Assembly: GCA_963830775.1 (NCBI GenBank)
Contig: CAWHNT010000046.1
Coordinates: 83,397-147,396, forward strand
Length of the DNA stretch: 64,000 nt
Direction of reading: 5' to 3'
Origin: CAWHNT01 sp963830775
GTDB taxonomy: Bacteria; Pseudomonadota; Alphaproteobacteria; Geminicoccales; Geminicoccaceae
Position numbers and translations under genes: made by a program. The notes under the pieces are model-generated. The model was given only the letters and a program-made list of their open reading frames with translations, had not been told where the DNA came from and did not search any database. Below are positions 1-9,458 of this stretch, in pieces. The first letter of the stretch is position 1, and each line of letters opens with the position of its first letter.

Positions 1-618
1 GTAGGCGCCGGGATAGCCGCCCTCGGGCATGGGCCCCGGCGGCTCGCCCAGGGCCTCGCGGTAGCGCCAGTGGATGGTTCGGGCGAGCGCGTCGATCTGG
101 GCGCCGCCGTCGTTGATGTAGTACTCGCGGGTGACGTCATAGCCGGCGAAGGCGAGGACGTTGGCCAGCGCGTCGCCGAACACGGTGCCGCGCCCGTGGC
201 CGACATGCAGCGGCCCGGTGGGGTTGGCGGAGCAGTACTCGACGTTGACGTGCGTGCCGGCCCCGATCGTGCTGCGGCCGTGCTCCTCGCCCGCCATCAG
301 CACGGTGCGGACATGGCGCTGCCAGAAGGACGGGCGCAAGGTGAGGTTGACGAAGCCGGGCGGGGCCACGGCGACGCTGTCCACCTCGGGGCCGCCCGCA
401 AGTGCCGAGGCGATCCGCTCCGCCAGCGCCAGCGGCTTCTGCCCGGCGGGCTTGGCCAGGATCAGGGCGGCGTTGGTGGCGGCCTCGCCATGCGCCGGAT
501 CGCGGGTGGGCTCGACCGTGATGCGGGTGCGGTCGAGCCCGGCCACGAGCGTGCCCTCGGCCTCGAGGCGGTCGAGAACGCCGGTCACGTGGTCGAGCAG
601 GTGGGCAAAAGGGTTCAC
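1..618 (-). CDS. argS: Arginine--tRNA ligase, N-terminal part (runs off left edge)
   Basis: Charges tRNA-Arg with arginine in the cytoplasm. The first 206 codons are present, from a GTG start at 618 down to base 1, and the rest lies outside the window. The class I signature PTGPLHVGHGRG is visible near residue 135, preceded by NVEYCSANP. An Add-A-like N-terminal domain occupies the first ~100 residues. The GTG start overlaps the stop of dgt upstream (GTGA overlap), so the two are probably co-translated. No frameshift is seen in the visible part. Identification is confident; the start follows from the overlap and the family alignment from memory. Confidence 0.93.
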   Translation of the reverse strand, partial: MNPFAHLLDHVTGVLDRLEAEGTLVAGLDRTRITVEPTRDPAHGEAATNAALILAKPAGQKPLALAERIASALAGGPEVDSVAVAPPGFVNLTLRPSFWQRHVRTVLMAGEEHGRSTIGAGTHVNVEYCSANPTGPLHVGHGRGTVFGDALANVLAFAGYDVTREYYINDGGAQIDALARTIHWRYREALGEPPGPMPEGGYPGAY

Positions 619-1769
619 GCGCGCTCTCGGCTCAGCTTGAACAGGCGGTCGTGCTCGTCGAGCGCGTACCGGTCGGTCATCCCGGCGATATAGTCCCGCA
701 CGGTCTCGGCCGTCGCCTGCGAGCCCGGGCCTGCCGCCTGCTCGCGCCAGCCGTCGGGCAGGCACTCGGGTGCCGCCATCAATACCTCGAACAGCTCGGC
801 CACGACCCGTCGCGCCTTCAGCGACATGCGGTTGACCTTGTAGTGGCGGTAGACGCGCTGCTGCAAGAACGCGCGCAGCTCGGCAAGGCCCTCGGCGACC
901 GCTGGCGAGAAAGCGACCAGCGGCCGTGTCGCCCGCCGCACATCCTCGAGCCGTGCCACCCCTTCGGCCGCGATCCGCCGCCTCGTCTCCAGGATCAGGT
1001 CGCGGGCCATGAAGTCGGTCAGCCGCCGGGTGGTCTCGTGGATGCGGCGCGCCGGCTCCAGCCCGGCGGGCTGCTGCTCCACGGTGGGGCGGGTGAGCGA
1101 GAACCGGCACAGCTCGTCCGGCTCGAAGAAGCCGGCACGGAGGCCGTCGTCCAGATCGTGGCTGGTGTAGGCGACGTCGTCGGCGATGGCAGCCAGCTGG
1201 GCCTCCAGAGGTGCCTGCTCCGCCAGATCGATCCGCCGGGCGAGCTCGTGCGCCTCGATCTCGGGCGGCAGCGGGCGATGCAGCGGCCCGTTATGCTTCA
1301 CCACGCCTTCGAGGGTCTCGAAGGTGAGGTTGAGGCCGTCGAAGCCCGCGTAGCGGTGCTCGAGGCTGGTGACGATCCGGAAGGTCTGCAGGTTGTGGTC
1401 GAAGCCGCCATGCCCGGCGAGTGCGGTATCGAGTGCCGCCTCGCCCGCATGGCCGAAGGGGCTGTGGCCGAGATCGTGCGCCAGCGCCACGGCCTCCGCC
1501 AGATCCTCGTCGGCTCCCAGGGCGCGGGCGAGCGTGCGGGCGATCTGCGCCACCTCCAGCGAGTGGGTGAGCCGGGTGCGGTAATGGTCGCCCTCGAAGC
1601 TGATGAAGACCTGGGTCTTGTGCTGCAGCCGGCGGAAGGCGGTCGAGTGCAGGACGCGGTCGCGGTCGCGCTGGTAGTCGGTCCGGAAGCTGCTCGGAGG
1701 CTCGGCGATGACGCGGCCGAGGCTGGTCTCCGGATGGCAGGCGTAAGGCGCAAGGGGCATCGGTGGCAA
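615..1769 (-). CDS. dgt: Deoxyguanosinetriphosphate triphosphohydrolase-like protein
   Basis: A 384-residue HD-domain dNTP triphosphohydrolase that removes triphosphate from deoxynucleotides and so affects dNTP pools. The HD motif is plain: HSLEVAQIARTL near residue 70 and ALAHDLGHSPFGHAGEAA near residue 95, with a further conserved IADDVAYTSHDLDDG near residue 190 supplying metal ligands. The N-terminal block RTDYQRDRDRVLHSTAFRRL is typical of the subfamily. It lies directly upstream of argS with overlapping stop and start, an arrangement common in alphaproteobacteria where erpA is divergent. Full length for the family (about 380-400 residues) and uninterrupted. Confidence 0.93.
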   Translation of the reverse strand: MPPMPLAPYACHPETSLGRVIAEPPSSFRTDYQRDRDRVLHSTAFRRLQHKTQVFISFEGDHYRTRLTHSLEVAQIARTLARALGADEDLAEAVALAHDLGHSPFGHAGEAALDTALAGHGGFDHNLQTFRIVTSLEHRYAGFDGLNLTFETLEGVVKHNGPLHRPLPPEIEAHELARRIDLAEQAPLEAQLAAIADDVAYTSHDLDDGLRAGFFEPDELCRFSLTRPTVEQQPAGLEPARRIHETTRRLTDFMARDLILETRRRIAAEGVARLEDVRRATRPLVAFSPAVAEGLAELRAFLQQRVYRHYKVNRMSLKARRVVAELFEVLMAAPECLPDGWREQAAGPGSQATAETVRDYIAGMTDRYALDEHDRLFKLSRERA

Positions 1770-1800
1770 AGGCCGGTCGGCGGTGTGGGTTCCCGGCCGT

Positions 1801-1828
1801 TTGACAGCGATCGGACGCTGCCTACATA
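1801..1828 (+). promoter_or_regulatory. Candidate sigma-70-type promoter of erpA
   Basis: A perfect TTGACA (1801-1806) is followed after 16 bases by TACATA (1823-1828). It lies about 40 bases upstream of the erpA start in the divergent dgt/erpA gap. It is a prediction from motif match only. Confidence 0.5.
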
Positions 1829-1866
1829 GGGTCGGTCAATCTAGGATGTCAGGATAGGTGGTGCCG

Positions 1867-2217
1867 ATGTCGGAGATCAAGGCCCGCCCTGCCCCGTTCG
1901 CGGTGACGGACAGCGCTGCGCGCCGCATCGCCGCCCTGATCGCCGAGGAGGGCCGGTCCGGGCTCAAGCTCCGGGTCAGCGTCTCGGGCGGCGGCTGCTC
2001 CGGTTTCCAGTACGGCTTCGCCCTCGACGACAAGGACGAGGAGGGCGACGTCGTGATCGAGCGCGACGGTGCCGCCTTCGTCGTCGACGGCATGTCGCTG
2101 ATGTACGTGCTGGGCTCGGAGCTGGACTGGGTCGAGGACCTCACCGGCTCCTACTTCCGGGTCCGGAACCCGAACGCCAGCTCGCAGTGCGGCTGCGGGA
2201 CCTCGTTCTCGATCTGA
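1867..2217 (+). CDS. erpA: Iron-sulfur cluster insertion protein, A-type
   Basis: A 116-residue A-type carrier that receives and delivers Fe-S clusters to apo-proteins. The HesB/IscA fold signature is complete: VSGGGCSGFQY supplies the first cysteine, and the C-terminal SQCGCGTSFSI supplies the Cys-Gly-Cys pair. ATG 1867 is chosen because AGGTGG at 1856-1861 sits at SD spacing. Two in-frame GTG codons (1858, 1861) lie just upstream and cannot be excluded. The gene is divergent from dgt/argS and is followed by a 153-base gap. ErpA and IscA are hard to separate by sequence alone; the position next to dgt favours ErpA. Confidence 0.9.
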   Translation: MSEIKARPAPFAVTDSAARRIAALIAEEGRSGLKLRVSVSGGGCSGFQYGFALDDKDEEGDVVIERDGAAFVVDGMSLMYVLGSELDWVEDLTGSYFRVRNPNASSQCGCGTSFSI

Positions 2218-2370
2218 TCACAGCAGACCTCCCGACCGGGACGCGCGGCGCCCGCCAGGGTGCGGCTCCTCATGTGAGAATTGCGCCCCAGCCTTGATTT
2301 GGCTAGGCATGCGGTCACTGCGGGGGCGACGCCTGGGATAGCAGGCGCGACCGTCAGGGAGGTTACATCG

Positions 2371-3503
2371 ATGCGCATGCTGACGCGGTTGGCGCTTGCC
2401 TCGACCGCGGCCCTCTGTCTTGCGGCCGGGGCTGCGAACGCGAAGCCGGAGATCGTCCAGGGCCCGGGCTATGAGCCCCAGTGCTTCAAGCCCTGGTCGG
2501 CCGAGACCAAGTATTTCCAGTGGTCGAAGAAGGAAGGGCCGTACCGGATCGCCCTGGTCAACGGCTTCGTCGGCAATACCTGGCGGATCCAGATGATCCA
2601 GACCGCCAAGACCTTCGTCGAGACCGCCGGGATCAAGGAGAACATCAAGGAGTTCAAGGTCGTCTCGGTCGGCACCGACGCGGCAGCGCAGCTTGGCGCC
2701 ATCGAGGACTTCATCAACCAGGGCTTCAACGCGATCGTCACCATCGCGGTGAGCCCGGAAGGCTTCGACCGGGTGATCCGGCTGGCCGACCGCAACGACG
2801 TCGTGATCGTGCCGTTCGACAACATCCTCGACACCGACAAGGTGATGCAGGTGAACGAGGACCAGTACGCCATGGGCGTGCGCTCGGCCGAGTTCCTGAT
2901 GAAGGAGATGGGCAAGAGCGAGGGCAAGATCCTCGAGGTCCGCGGCGTGCCCGGCAACTCGGTCGACCGCGACCGCCATGTCGGCTTCAACGAGACCCTG
3001 AAGGCCAAGGGCGGCAAGTTCGAGGTGCGTCGAGGTCGTCGGCAACTGGGACGACGGCACGGCACAGAAGGCCACCGCCGACGCCCTGGCCGTGCACGGC
3101 AAGTTCGACGGGCTCTTCACCCAGGGCGGCTCCACCGGCTCGGTGCGGGCGCTGATGGATGCCGGCCATGCCTTCATCCCGATGGCGGGCGAGGGCGAGA
3201 ACGGCTTCCGCAAGCTCGTCGCCATGCACAACAAGGACGGGCTGAAGGGCTACTCCTACGGCCAGTCGCCGGCTCTGGTCGCGATCTCGATCAAGGCTGC
3301 GATCGCCGCCCTCCAGGGCCATCCGATGCCGCAGCTGATCTCGATCCCGATCCCCGAGGCCGACTACACGACCTTGAAGGACGGCGAGAACTTCTGGTCC
3401 AACCTCACCGACAATTTCTTCGCGGTGAACGAGTTCCCGCCCTGCGGCGTCGACATCAAGGCACCCGACATCATGGCGAAGATCGGCCGACAACGTGAAG
3501 TAA
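2371..3503 (+). pseudogene. Sugar ABC transporter substrate-binding protein (two frameshifts)
   Basis: A periplasmic binding protein of the ribose/galactose (Peripla_BP_4) class that would bring a sugar or polyol to the membrane complex encoded downstream. The start ATG 2371 begins a clear Sec signal peptide (MRMLTRLALASTAALCLAAG, cleavage after AANA). The mature part contains the binding-fold segments VVSVGTDAAAQLGAIED and VEVRGVPGNSVDRDRH-like stretches. The frame breaks near 3028, where GTGCGTCGAG needs one base fewer, and again near 3487. Removing one base at each site gives a continuous protein ending in the TAA at 3501-3503. Everything else is conserved, so the breaks may be consensus errors or recent decay. 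It is the first gene of a four-gene operon. Confidence 0.82.
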
Positions 3504-3520
3504 GAGGGTCCCCTGCCGAT

Positions 3521-3538
3521 CCCCGGCTTCGGCCGGGG
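3521..3538 (+). terminator. GC-rich hairpin with TTCG loop
   Basis: CCCCGGC / GCCGGGG, seven perfect pairs around a TTCG tetraloop, 18 bases after the binding-protein stop. There is no U-tract, so it may be an mRNA-stabilising or attenuating hairpin between the abundant binding protein and the membrane components rather than a full terminator. Confidence 0.55.
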
Positions 3539-3560
3539 GTCGAGGCCCCGCTGTCCTGGT

Positions 3561-3580
3561 GGCCCGGCCCTAGCCGGGCC
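3561..3580 (+). terminator. Second GC-rich hairpin in the same gap
   Basis: GGCCCGGC / GCCGGGCC, eight perfect pairs around CCTA. It follows the TTCG hairpin by 22 bases, so the two form a tandem pair upstream of the ATPase gene. Confidence 0.5.
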
Positions 3581-3619
3581 ACCGCCTTGTCCGGGCAGCC
3601 CGTTCCCGCGAGAGAGCCG

Positions 3620-5165
3620 GTGACCGACATCGCAGCGCCCTTCCTCGAGCTCACCGGCATCAGCAAGCGCTATGGCGGCGTGCGGGCCCTGGAGGGCGTC
3701 GACTTCGCCTGCCGCCAGGGCTCGATCCACGCCATCCTGGGCGAGAACGGGGCCGGCAAGTCGACGCTGATCAAGATCGTCTCGGGCGTGGTGCAGCCGG
3801 ACTCGGGCACCATCCGCCTCACCGGCAGCGAGGTCACGATCGCCGATCCGCCGGCCGCCAACCGGGCCGGGATCGTCTGCATCTTCCAGGAACTCTCGCT
3901 GATGCCCGACCTCTCGGTCGCGGACAACATCTCCATCGCCGACCCGCCGCGCCGCTTCGGCCTGATCGACCGCCGCGCCCAGCGCCGCCGGGCCGAGGAG
4001 CTGCTGGCCCGGGTCGGGTGCGAGGACGTGAACCCCTTGGAGCGGGTGAAGAACCTGCCCCTCTCGCGCCGGCAGATGGTCGAGATCGCCAAGGCGCTGG
4101 GCAAGCGCCCGCGGCTCCTGATCCTCGACGAGGCGACCTCGGCCCTGACCAGCGCCGATGTCGAGAAGGTCTACACGATCCTCCACCAGCTCCGCGACGA
4201 GGGCCTGGCCCTCCTCTACATCTCGCACCGCATGCACGAGATCGAGGCGCTGGCGGATGCCTGCTCGGTGTTCCGCAACGGCCGCCACATCGAGACCTTC
4301 ACGGAAGGGCCAGCGGAACGAGGAGGAGATCGTCCAGCTCATGATCGGGCGCGAGTGGGCGCACGTCTACCCGCCCAAGCCGCAGCGCAACGCGCCCGCC
4401 CAGCCGGTGCTGGAGGCCAGGGACCTGCGCTGGGCTGCCCGGCTCAACGGCGTCTCGCTCCAGGTCGGCAAGGGCGAGATCGTGGGCCTGGGCGGCCTCG
4501 ACGGCCAGGGCCAGCGCGAGCTGCTGCTGGCCCTCTTCGGCGTGCTGCGCAGCCTCGAGGGCGAGGTCCGGATCGACGGGCAGCCAGCCTCGATCAAGAG
4601 CCCGGCCGCCGCCAAGGACGGCCGCTACGCCATGGCGCTCATCCCCGAGGACCGCAAGACCGAGGGGCTGATGCTGCCGATGTCGGTCGCCGACAATCTG
4701 GGCATGGCGGCGCTCGGCAGCCTCACAAGCGGCTTTCTCATCGACCGCACCCGGGAGCGCGAAGCCATCCAGCGCATGGTCGAGAAGCTCCGCATCAAGG
4801 TCGGCAATGTCGGCGATGCGGTGGCCACGCTCTCCGGCGGCAACCAGCAGAAGGTGGTCATCGCCAAGTGGCTGATGACCGACCCGCGCCTGATCCTGCT
4901 CAACGACCCCACCCGCGGGATCGACGTCGGCACCAAGCAGGAGCTCTACCAGCTCCTGCGCGACCTCGCCGACGCCGGGGCCGCGATCCTGCTCTACACC
5001 ACCGACTATGACGAGCTGATCGGCCTCTGCGACCGCGTCCTCATCCTCTACGACGGGGCGGTGGTGCGCGAGCTCGAAGGCCCCGACATCACCGAGACCA
5101 ACATCATCACCAGCTCCCTCAACCTGCCTGCTGCCAGAGCCGGCGCCGGTGGCGCACATGCGTGA
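3620..5165 (+). pseudogene. Sugar ABC transporter ATP-binding protein, MglA/RbsA type (one frameshift)
   Basis: A double-cassette ATPase that would power sugar uptake from the cytoplasmic face. The first cassette has Walker A GENGAGKST and Walker B LLILDEATSAL. The second cassette carries the degenerate P-loop region (GGLDGQGQRELLLALF), the signature LSGGNQQKVVIAKWL and LILLNDPTRGIDVG. This pairing is typical of the CUT2 class. The frame breaks near 4309 between the two cassettes (GAAGGGCCAGCGG, one base too many). GTG 3620 is the likely start, giving MTDIAAPFLEL. The stop at 5163-5165 overlaps the ATG of the next gene at 5158. Without the extra base the length (~514 residues) is normal for the family. 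Confidence 0.85.
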
Positions 5166-6199
5166 CCTGCAGCTGCGGCTGGGCCAGAATCTCGGCGTCG
5201 GCCTCGCCCTCCTCCTCTTCCTGATCTTCTGGCTCACCTACAACGCGCTGCATCCCAAGGGCTTCTCGCCCGACGTGCTGGTGCAGAACGCGAACGAGGC
5301 CTTCGTCATCTCGATGGTGGCGATGGCCCAGACCGTTCCGGTGCATCATGGGCGGCCTCGACCTCTCGGTCGGCGCCACGATGACGCTGGTGAACTGCCT
5401 CGCCAGCGTGCTGCTCGACGGCAGCCCGCTGGAGATCGTCTTCGGCATGGTGGTCTGCCTGCTGGCCGGGCTCGCCGCCGGCTTCGTCAACGGCTGCGTC
5501 GTGGTCTACGGCCGCATCCAGCCGATCATCGCCACCCTGGCGACGGGTGCGATCTATATCGGCCTCGCCCTCTTCCTCCGCCCCACGCCCGGCGGCGACG
5601 TGAACGAGGACCTCGCCTGGGCGATGAGCAACGACCTGCGCGAGCTGTGCGCCACCTTCGGCCTGTTCGAGGACGGCGAGGCCGCTTGGCTCAAGCCCTT
5701 CGCCTGGCTGCCGGTGCCGCTGGTCATCGCCGTCCTGGTCGTGGTGCTGGTCTGGATCCCCTTCCGCAACTCGGTCACCGGCCGCGGCGTCTATGCCGTG
5801 GGCTCGGCCGAGGGTGCGGCCTACATGTCGGGCTTGCGGATCGAGCGCAGCAAGCTCGCGGCCTTCACCCTGGCCGGCTTCTTCGCCGGTGTGGGCGGCC
5901 TCTACCTCGCGCTCCAGACCTCCTCCGGCAACGCGGATGTGCCCCAGGCCGCGGCCTACACGCTGAACTCGATCGCCGCCGTCGTGATCGGCGGCACCTC
6001 GCTCATGGGCGGCTCGGGCGGTGCGATCGGCTCGCTGATCGGTGCGCTGGTCATCCGCGCCATCTCCTTCAACTTCCGCATCTTCGACGTCGCCCCGCTG
6101 CTCCAGCCGCTGATCGAGGGCCTGGTCCTGCTGGCTGCCGTGAGCCTGGGTGCCGGCCGCACCTTCCGCGTCAAGAACCGCCTCGAGCTGCTGGGCTGA
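5158..6199 (+). pseudogene. Sugar ABC transporter permease 1 (one frameshift)
   Basis: An RbsC/MglC-type inner-membrane permease (BPD_transp_2). The start ATG 5158 overlaps the ATPase stop. The first TM segment is LGVGLALLLFLIFWL, and the loop NANEAFVISMVAMAQTVPV leads into the break near 5344, where GGTGCATCATG has one base too many. The second frame restores GGLDLSVGATMTLVNCLASV, the hallmark family motif, then seven or so further hydrophobic stretches and the conserved IAAVVIGGTSLMGGSGG near the C-terminus. Corrected length ~346 residues, usual for the family. Same operon and same kind of lesion as its neighbours. Confidence 0.84.
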
Positions 6200-6205
6200 C
6201 CCGCG

Positions 6206-7154
6206 ATGCACGCACTCTCCGCGGAGAACCGCCCGATCGCGATCGCCAGCCTCTTCGTCCTCGTCATCCTGGCGCTCGGCACCGGCTACACCCTCACCGT
6301 CCAGGGCAACGCCAGCTTCCTCTCGCCCACCTACCTCCTCCAGCAGCTCCAGGTGGGCTCGTTCCTGGGCATCGTCGCCGCCGGCATGATGCTGGTGATC
6401 CTCATGGGCCACATCGACCTCTCGCGTGCCCTGGACGCTGGCGGCCGCCGCGATGATGGCGACCGCCGTGGGCGGCCCGCTGGCGATCCCGACCGGGCTC
6501 GCCGTCGGCCTGCTCGTCGGCCTCGTCAACGGCCTGGGCGTGGCCTACCTCCGCGTGCCGTCGATGATCTTCACCCTCGGCGTCAACGCCGTGATGCGCG
6601 GCCTCATGGTGATGAACACCGGCGGCTTCGCGCCCCAGACCCAGGCCACGGATCTCATGGAGTACCTCGCGGTCGGCCGCGTGCTGGGCCTGCCGATGTC
6701 GCTCCTGGTCTGGGCCGCCCTCTCGGTCCTGATCGTCCTCCTGCTCCAGCGCACGCCGCTCGGCCGCTACATCTACGCCATCGGCAACCGCGAGAGTGCC
6801 GCCTACCTCTCCGGCATCAACACCCGGCTCGTGCTGGTGGCGGCCTTCATGATCTGCGGCCTGTGCTCGGCCCTGGCCGGCGTGCTCCTCGCCGGCTACT
6901 CGACCAAGGCCTACCAGGGCATGGGCGACGCCTACCTCCTGCCGGCCATCGCCGCCGTCGTCATCGGCGGCACCAACATCCTGGGCGGCCAGGGCCGCTA
7001 TCTCGGGACGGTGGTGGGCGCCATCCTGATCATGCTCCTCTCCTCCGTCCTCTCGGTCATGCAGATGCCGGAAGCCGGCCGGCAGGTGATCTACGGCGCC
7101 GTGATCATCGGCATGCTGCTGGTCTACGGCCGCAGCCAGAAGGTGCGGGGCTGA
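6206..7154 (+). pseudogene. Sugar ABC transporter permease 2 (one frameshift)
   Basis: A second RbsC-type permease, presumably the heterodimer partner of the preceding gene. The ATG at 6206 starts only a few bases after the previous stop. The first frame gives TM segments and GMMLVILMGHIDLS. The break near 6425 (CTCTCGCGTGCCCTGG) is repaired by removing one base, giving HIDLSVPWTLAAAAMMATAV. Later family motifs are NRESAAYLSGINTRLV and AVVIGGTNILGGQGR. It ends at TGA 7154. Corrected length ~315 residues. Having a +1 break in all four genes of one operon is the striking feature. Confidence 0.84.
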
Positions 7155-7210
7155 GCCGTCGGCATTGACCGGCTGCGCCCTGGGCCTGAGACTTCCGAGC
7201 GGAGGTTGCG

Positions 7211-7678
7211 ATGGCGAAGCAGCTCGTGCGCCCGCCGCCCGCACCGGCGGACTACACCGACGACTTCTACGGCTGGTGCCTTGAGCAGGCTGCCCACCTG
7301 CGCGCGGCGCGGCTGGAAGCGCTCGATCTGGAGAACCTCGCCGAGGAGATCGAGTCGTTGGGCAACGAGCAGCCGCATGCGCTCCGGTCTGCCTACCGTG
7401 TCCTGCTGGTCCACCTCCTGAAGTGGCGGTACCAGCCGAAGCGGCGGACGCGGAGCTGGGCCGGAACGATCGTTCGCGAGCGCGGCAATGCAGTAGACCG
7501 CCTGAAGGGAAACCGGGGTCTCCTGCAGCATCGGCACCGTCTGTTTGCGGAGGCTTACGCCAGGGCGCGCCGCGAAGCTGCCGCCGAAACCGGGCTGGCT
7601 CTGGCGACGTTCCCGGTCGAGTGCCCCTTCACGTTCGATCAGGCGCTCGACGACGAGTTCTGGCCCGAAGGCGCTTAG
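7211..7678 (+). CDS. DUF29 domain-containing protein
   Basis: A 155-residue protein of the DUF29 family, small cytoplasmic proteins of unknown function that are abundant in cyanobacteria and alphaproteobacteria. The family pattern is visible: DDFYGWCLEQAAHLRAAR at the N-terminus, LDLENLAEEIESLGN in the middle, then a basic HLLKWRYQPKRRTRSW segment. GCGGAGG upstream (7199-7205) gives a good ribosome-binding site for ATG 7211. It follows the transporter by 56 bases and is convergent with the HAD gene. No function is proposed. Confidence 0.85.
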   Translation: MAKQLVRPPPAPADYTDDFYGWCLEQAAHLRAARLEALDLENLAEEIESLGNEQPHALRSAYRVLLVHLLKWRYQPKRRTRSWAGTIVRERGNAVDRLKGNRGLLQHRHRLFAEAYARARREAAAETGLALATFPVECPFTFDQALDDEFWPEGA

Positions 7679-7683
7679 GCCCG

Positions 7684-8553
7684 CTACCAGACCAGCCGCG
7701 GTATCGCCCAGGTCGGGCAGGCGCTCTCGCGGCAGAGCTGCTGCAGCGCCCTGACATTCTCCTCGGCACTCGCTTCCGGCGGGAACTCGGCCGCATGGAT
7801 GCCCTGGGTGACGAAGGCACTGTCGATGCCGGCGTCCGACGCTCCCTTGATGTCGTGCTCCAGGGAATCGCCGATGCCCACGATCGCGGATCGCGGCACC
7901 CCGCGCAGCACGTCGAAGCAGACCTCGTAGATCGGGGCGTGCGGCTTGCCGACGAAATGGACCTCGCCGCCGAGCTGCTCGTAGATCCGGGCGAAGGCGC
8001 CCGGCGCGTTGGCGAGCTCGCCGGCACTCACGGCCACGATGTCGGGGTTGGAGCAGATCACCGGCAGGCCGCGGGCCACGCCGGCCTCGGCCAGGGGGCG
8101 CAGGTCCTCCAGGCGCTGCTCGGGCTCGAGGCCGGAGGCGAAGATGAACTCGGCGTCGGCCACGTCGGCCACCAGCTCGAGGTCGAGGCCCTGGACGACC
8201 TCCATGTCGCGGAGATGGGTAAGCAGGTAGCAGCGCCGCCCCAGCCGGTCCCAGGGCGCATGCGGCCGATGCCTCATCAGCTGCCAGGTGGCCTCGCCGG
8301 AGGTCACCACATCGGCGAAGCCCTCGACGTCGAAGCCCAGCGAGCGCAGCCGCTCCCGGTTCTGGGTCACGCGCCGGCCGGAGTTCGACAGGAGCAGGAC
8401 GCGCTTCTCCCGCCTGTGGAGCTCGGCCACGGTCTCGACCGCACCCGGATAGGGCTTTGCGCCGTCGTGCAGCACGCCCCACTGGTCGATGATGAAGGCC
8501 TCGTAGCGGTCGACGAAGGCGCTGAGACCGGGCACGAACCGCGGCTCCTGCAT
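7684..8553 (-). CDS. HAD-superfamily hydrolase, TIGR01459 type
   Basis: A 289-residue HAD phosphatase of the class IIA (NagD-like) TIGR01459 family. Motif I is DQWGVLHDG near residue 23, where two aspartates act as nucleophile and acid/base. Motif II is LLLSNSGRR. The IIA cap follows, then GKPHAPIYE (motif III lysine) and VGIGDSLEHDIKGASDAG (motif IV). The substrate cannot be read from the sequence; relatives act on small phosphoesters. Full length and uninterrupted. It is divergent from the SDR gene and convergent with DUF29, only a few bases apart. Confidence 0.87.
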   Translation of the reverse strand: MQEPRFVPGLSAFVDRYEAFIIDQWGVLHDGAKPYPGAVETVAELHRREKRVLLLSNSGRRVTQNRERLRSLGFDVEGFADVVTSGEATWQLMRHRPHAPWDRLGRRCYLLTHLRDMEVVQGLDLELVADVADAEFIFASGLEPEQRLEDLRPLAEAGVARGLPVICSNPDIVAVSAGELANAPGAFARIYEQLGGEVHFVGKPHAPIYEVCFDVLRGVPRSAIVGIGDSLEHDIKGASDAGIDSAFVTQGIHAAEFPPEASAEENVRALQQLCRESACPTWAIPRLVW

Positions 8554-8657
8554 GCGGGGCGGACCTTTCGACGATGAGCTGTTGCCGGGAACGGCGCTTC
8601 ACTTAGATGGCACGCTGCCGAAGCTCAACCGCCGTCGGCCTCGGGAGAGACTGCAGA

Positions 8658-9447
8658 ATGGATCTACAGCTTCGCGGGCGACGCGCGCTGGTCACGGGCT
8701 CGACCGCCGGGATCGGCTTCGCCATCGCCGAGGCGCTGGCCCGTGAGGGTGCGGCGGTGATCGTGAACGGCCGCTCGCAGGCGCGGGTGGAGGAAGCACT
8801 GGGCCGGCTGGCCGGCACCGGGGCCGATCTCGTGGGCCTGACAGGCGACCTCGGCACGGCTGCGGGCGTGGACGAGGCCATCGCCCGTCACCCCGACCTC
8901 GACATCCTGGTCAACAATCTGGGCATCTTCGAGCCCAAGCCGTTCGAGGCCATTCCCGACCAGGACTGGCAGCGGTTCATCGAGGTGAACTTCATGAGCG
9001 GCGTGCGGCTGTGCCGCCATTATCTGCCGCGGATGAAGGAGCGGGGCTGGGGCCGGATCATCTTCATCTCCAGCGAGTTCGGGCGTGAACATCCCGGTCG
9101 AGATGATCCATTACGGCGTCACGAAGACGATGCAGATCGCCCTGGCGCGCGGCCTGGCCGAGACCTGCACCGGGACCGCCGTCACGGTGAACTCGGTGCT
9201 GCCGGGGCCCACCCGCTCGGAGGGCGTGATCCAGTTCGTGGCCGACCTCGCAGCCCAGCAGGGTGTCGACACGGCCCAGGTCGAGCGCGATTTCTTCGCC
9301 ACGGCCCGGCCGAGCTCCCTGCTGCAGCGCTTCGCGGAGCCCGCCGAGGTGGCGTCGCTCGTGGCCTATCTCGCAAGCCCGCTCGCCTCCGCCACCAACG
9401 GTGCCGCAGTCCGCGCCGATGGCGGCGTGGTGCGCTCGATCCTCTGA
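8658..9447 (+). pseudogene. SDR family oxidoreductase (one frameshift)
   Basis: A classical short-chain dehydrogenase/reductase using NAD(P). The ATG 8658 opens MDLQLRGRRALVTGSTAGIG, where TGSTAGIG is the TGxxxGxG dinucleotide motif. NNLGIF is the NNAG equivalent. The catalytic serine lies in IIFISSE, and after the break the Tyr/Lys pair is in HYGVTKTMQ. The frame breaks near 9086 (TTCGGGCGTGAAC, one base too many). The corrected protein has 262 residues and ends at TGA 9447. The substrate is unknown. A second SDR gene follows after 11 bases, so they are probably one operon. Confidence 0.85.
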
Positions 9448-9458
9448 GGGAGCTGACG

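Noticed and set aside
651..1829. Long plus-strand reading frame opposite dgt
   Set aside because: It is antisense to a clearly conserved gene and has the low-complexity composition expected of a shadow frame in GC-rich DNA.
2218..3234. Long minus-strand frame over the sugar-binding protein
   Set aside because: No domain, no start signal, and it lies antisense to a recognisable binding protein.
3028..6425. Programmed +1 frameshifting in the sugar ABC operon
   Set aside because: The sites share no slippery codon or stop codon at the shift point, and the same lesion occurs in unrelated genes, so errors or decay explain it better.
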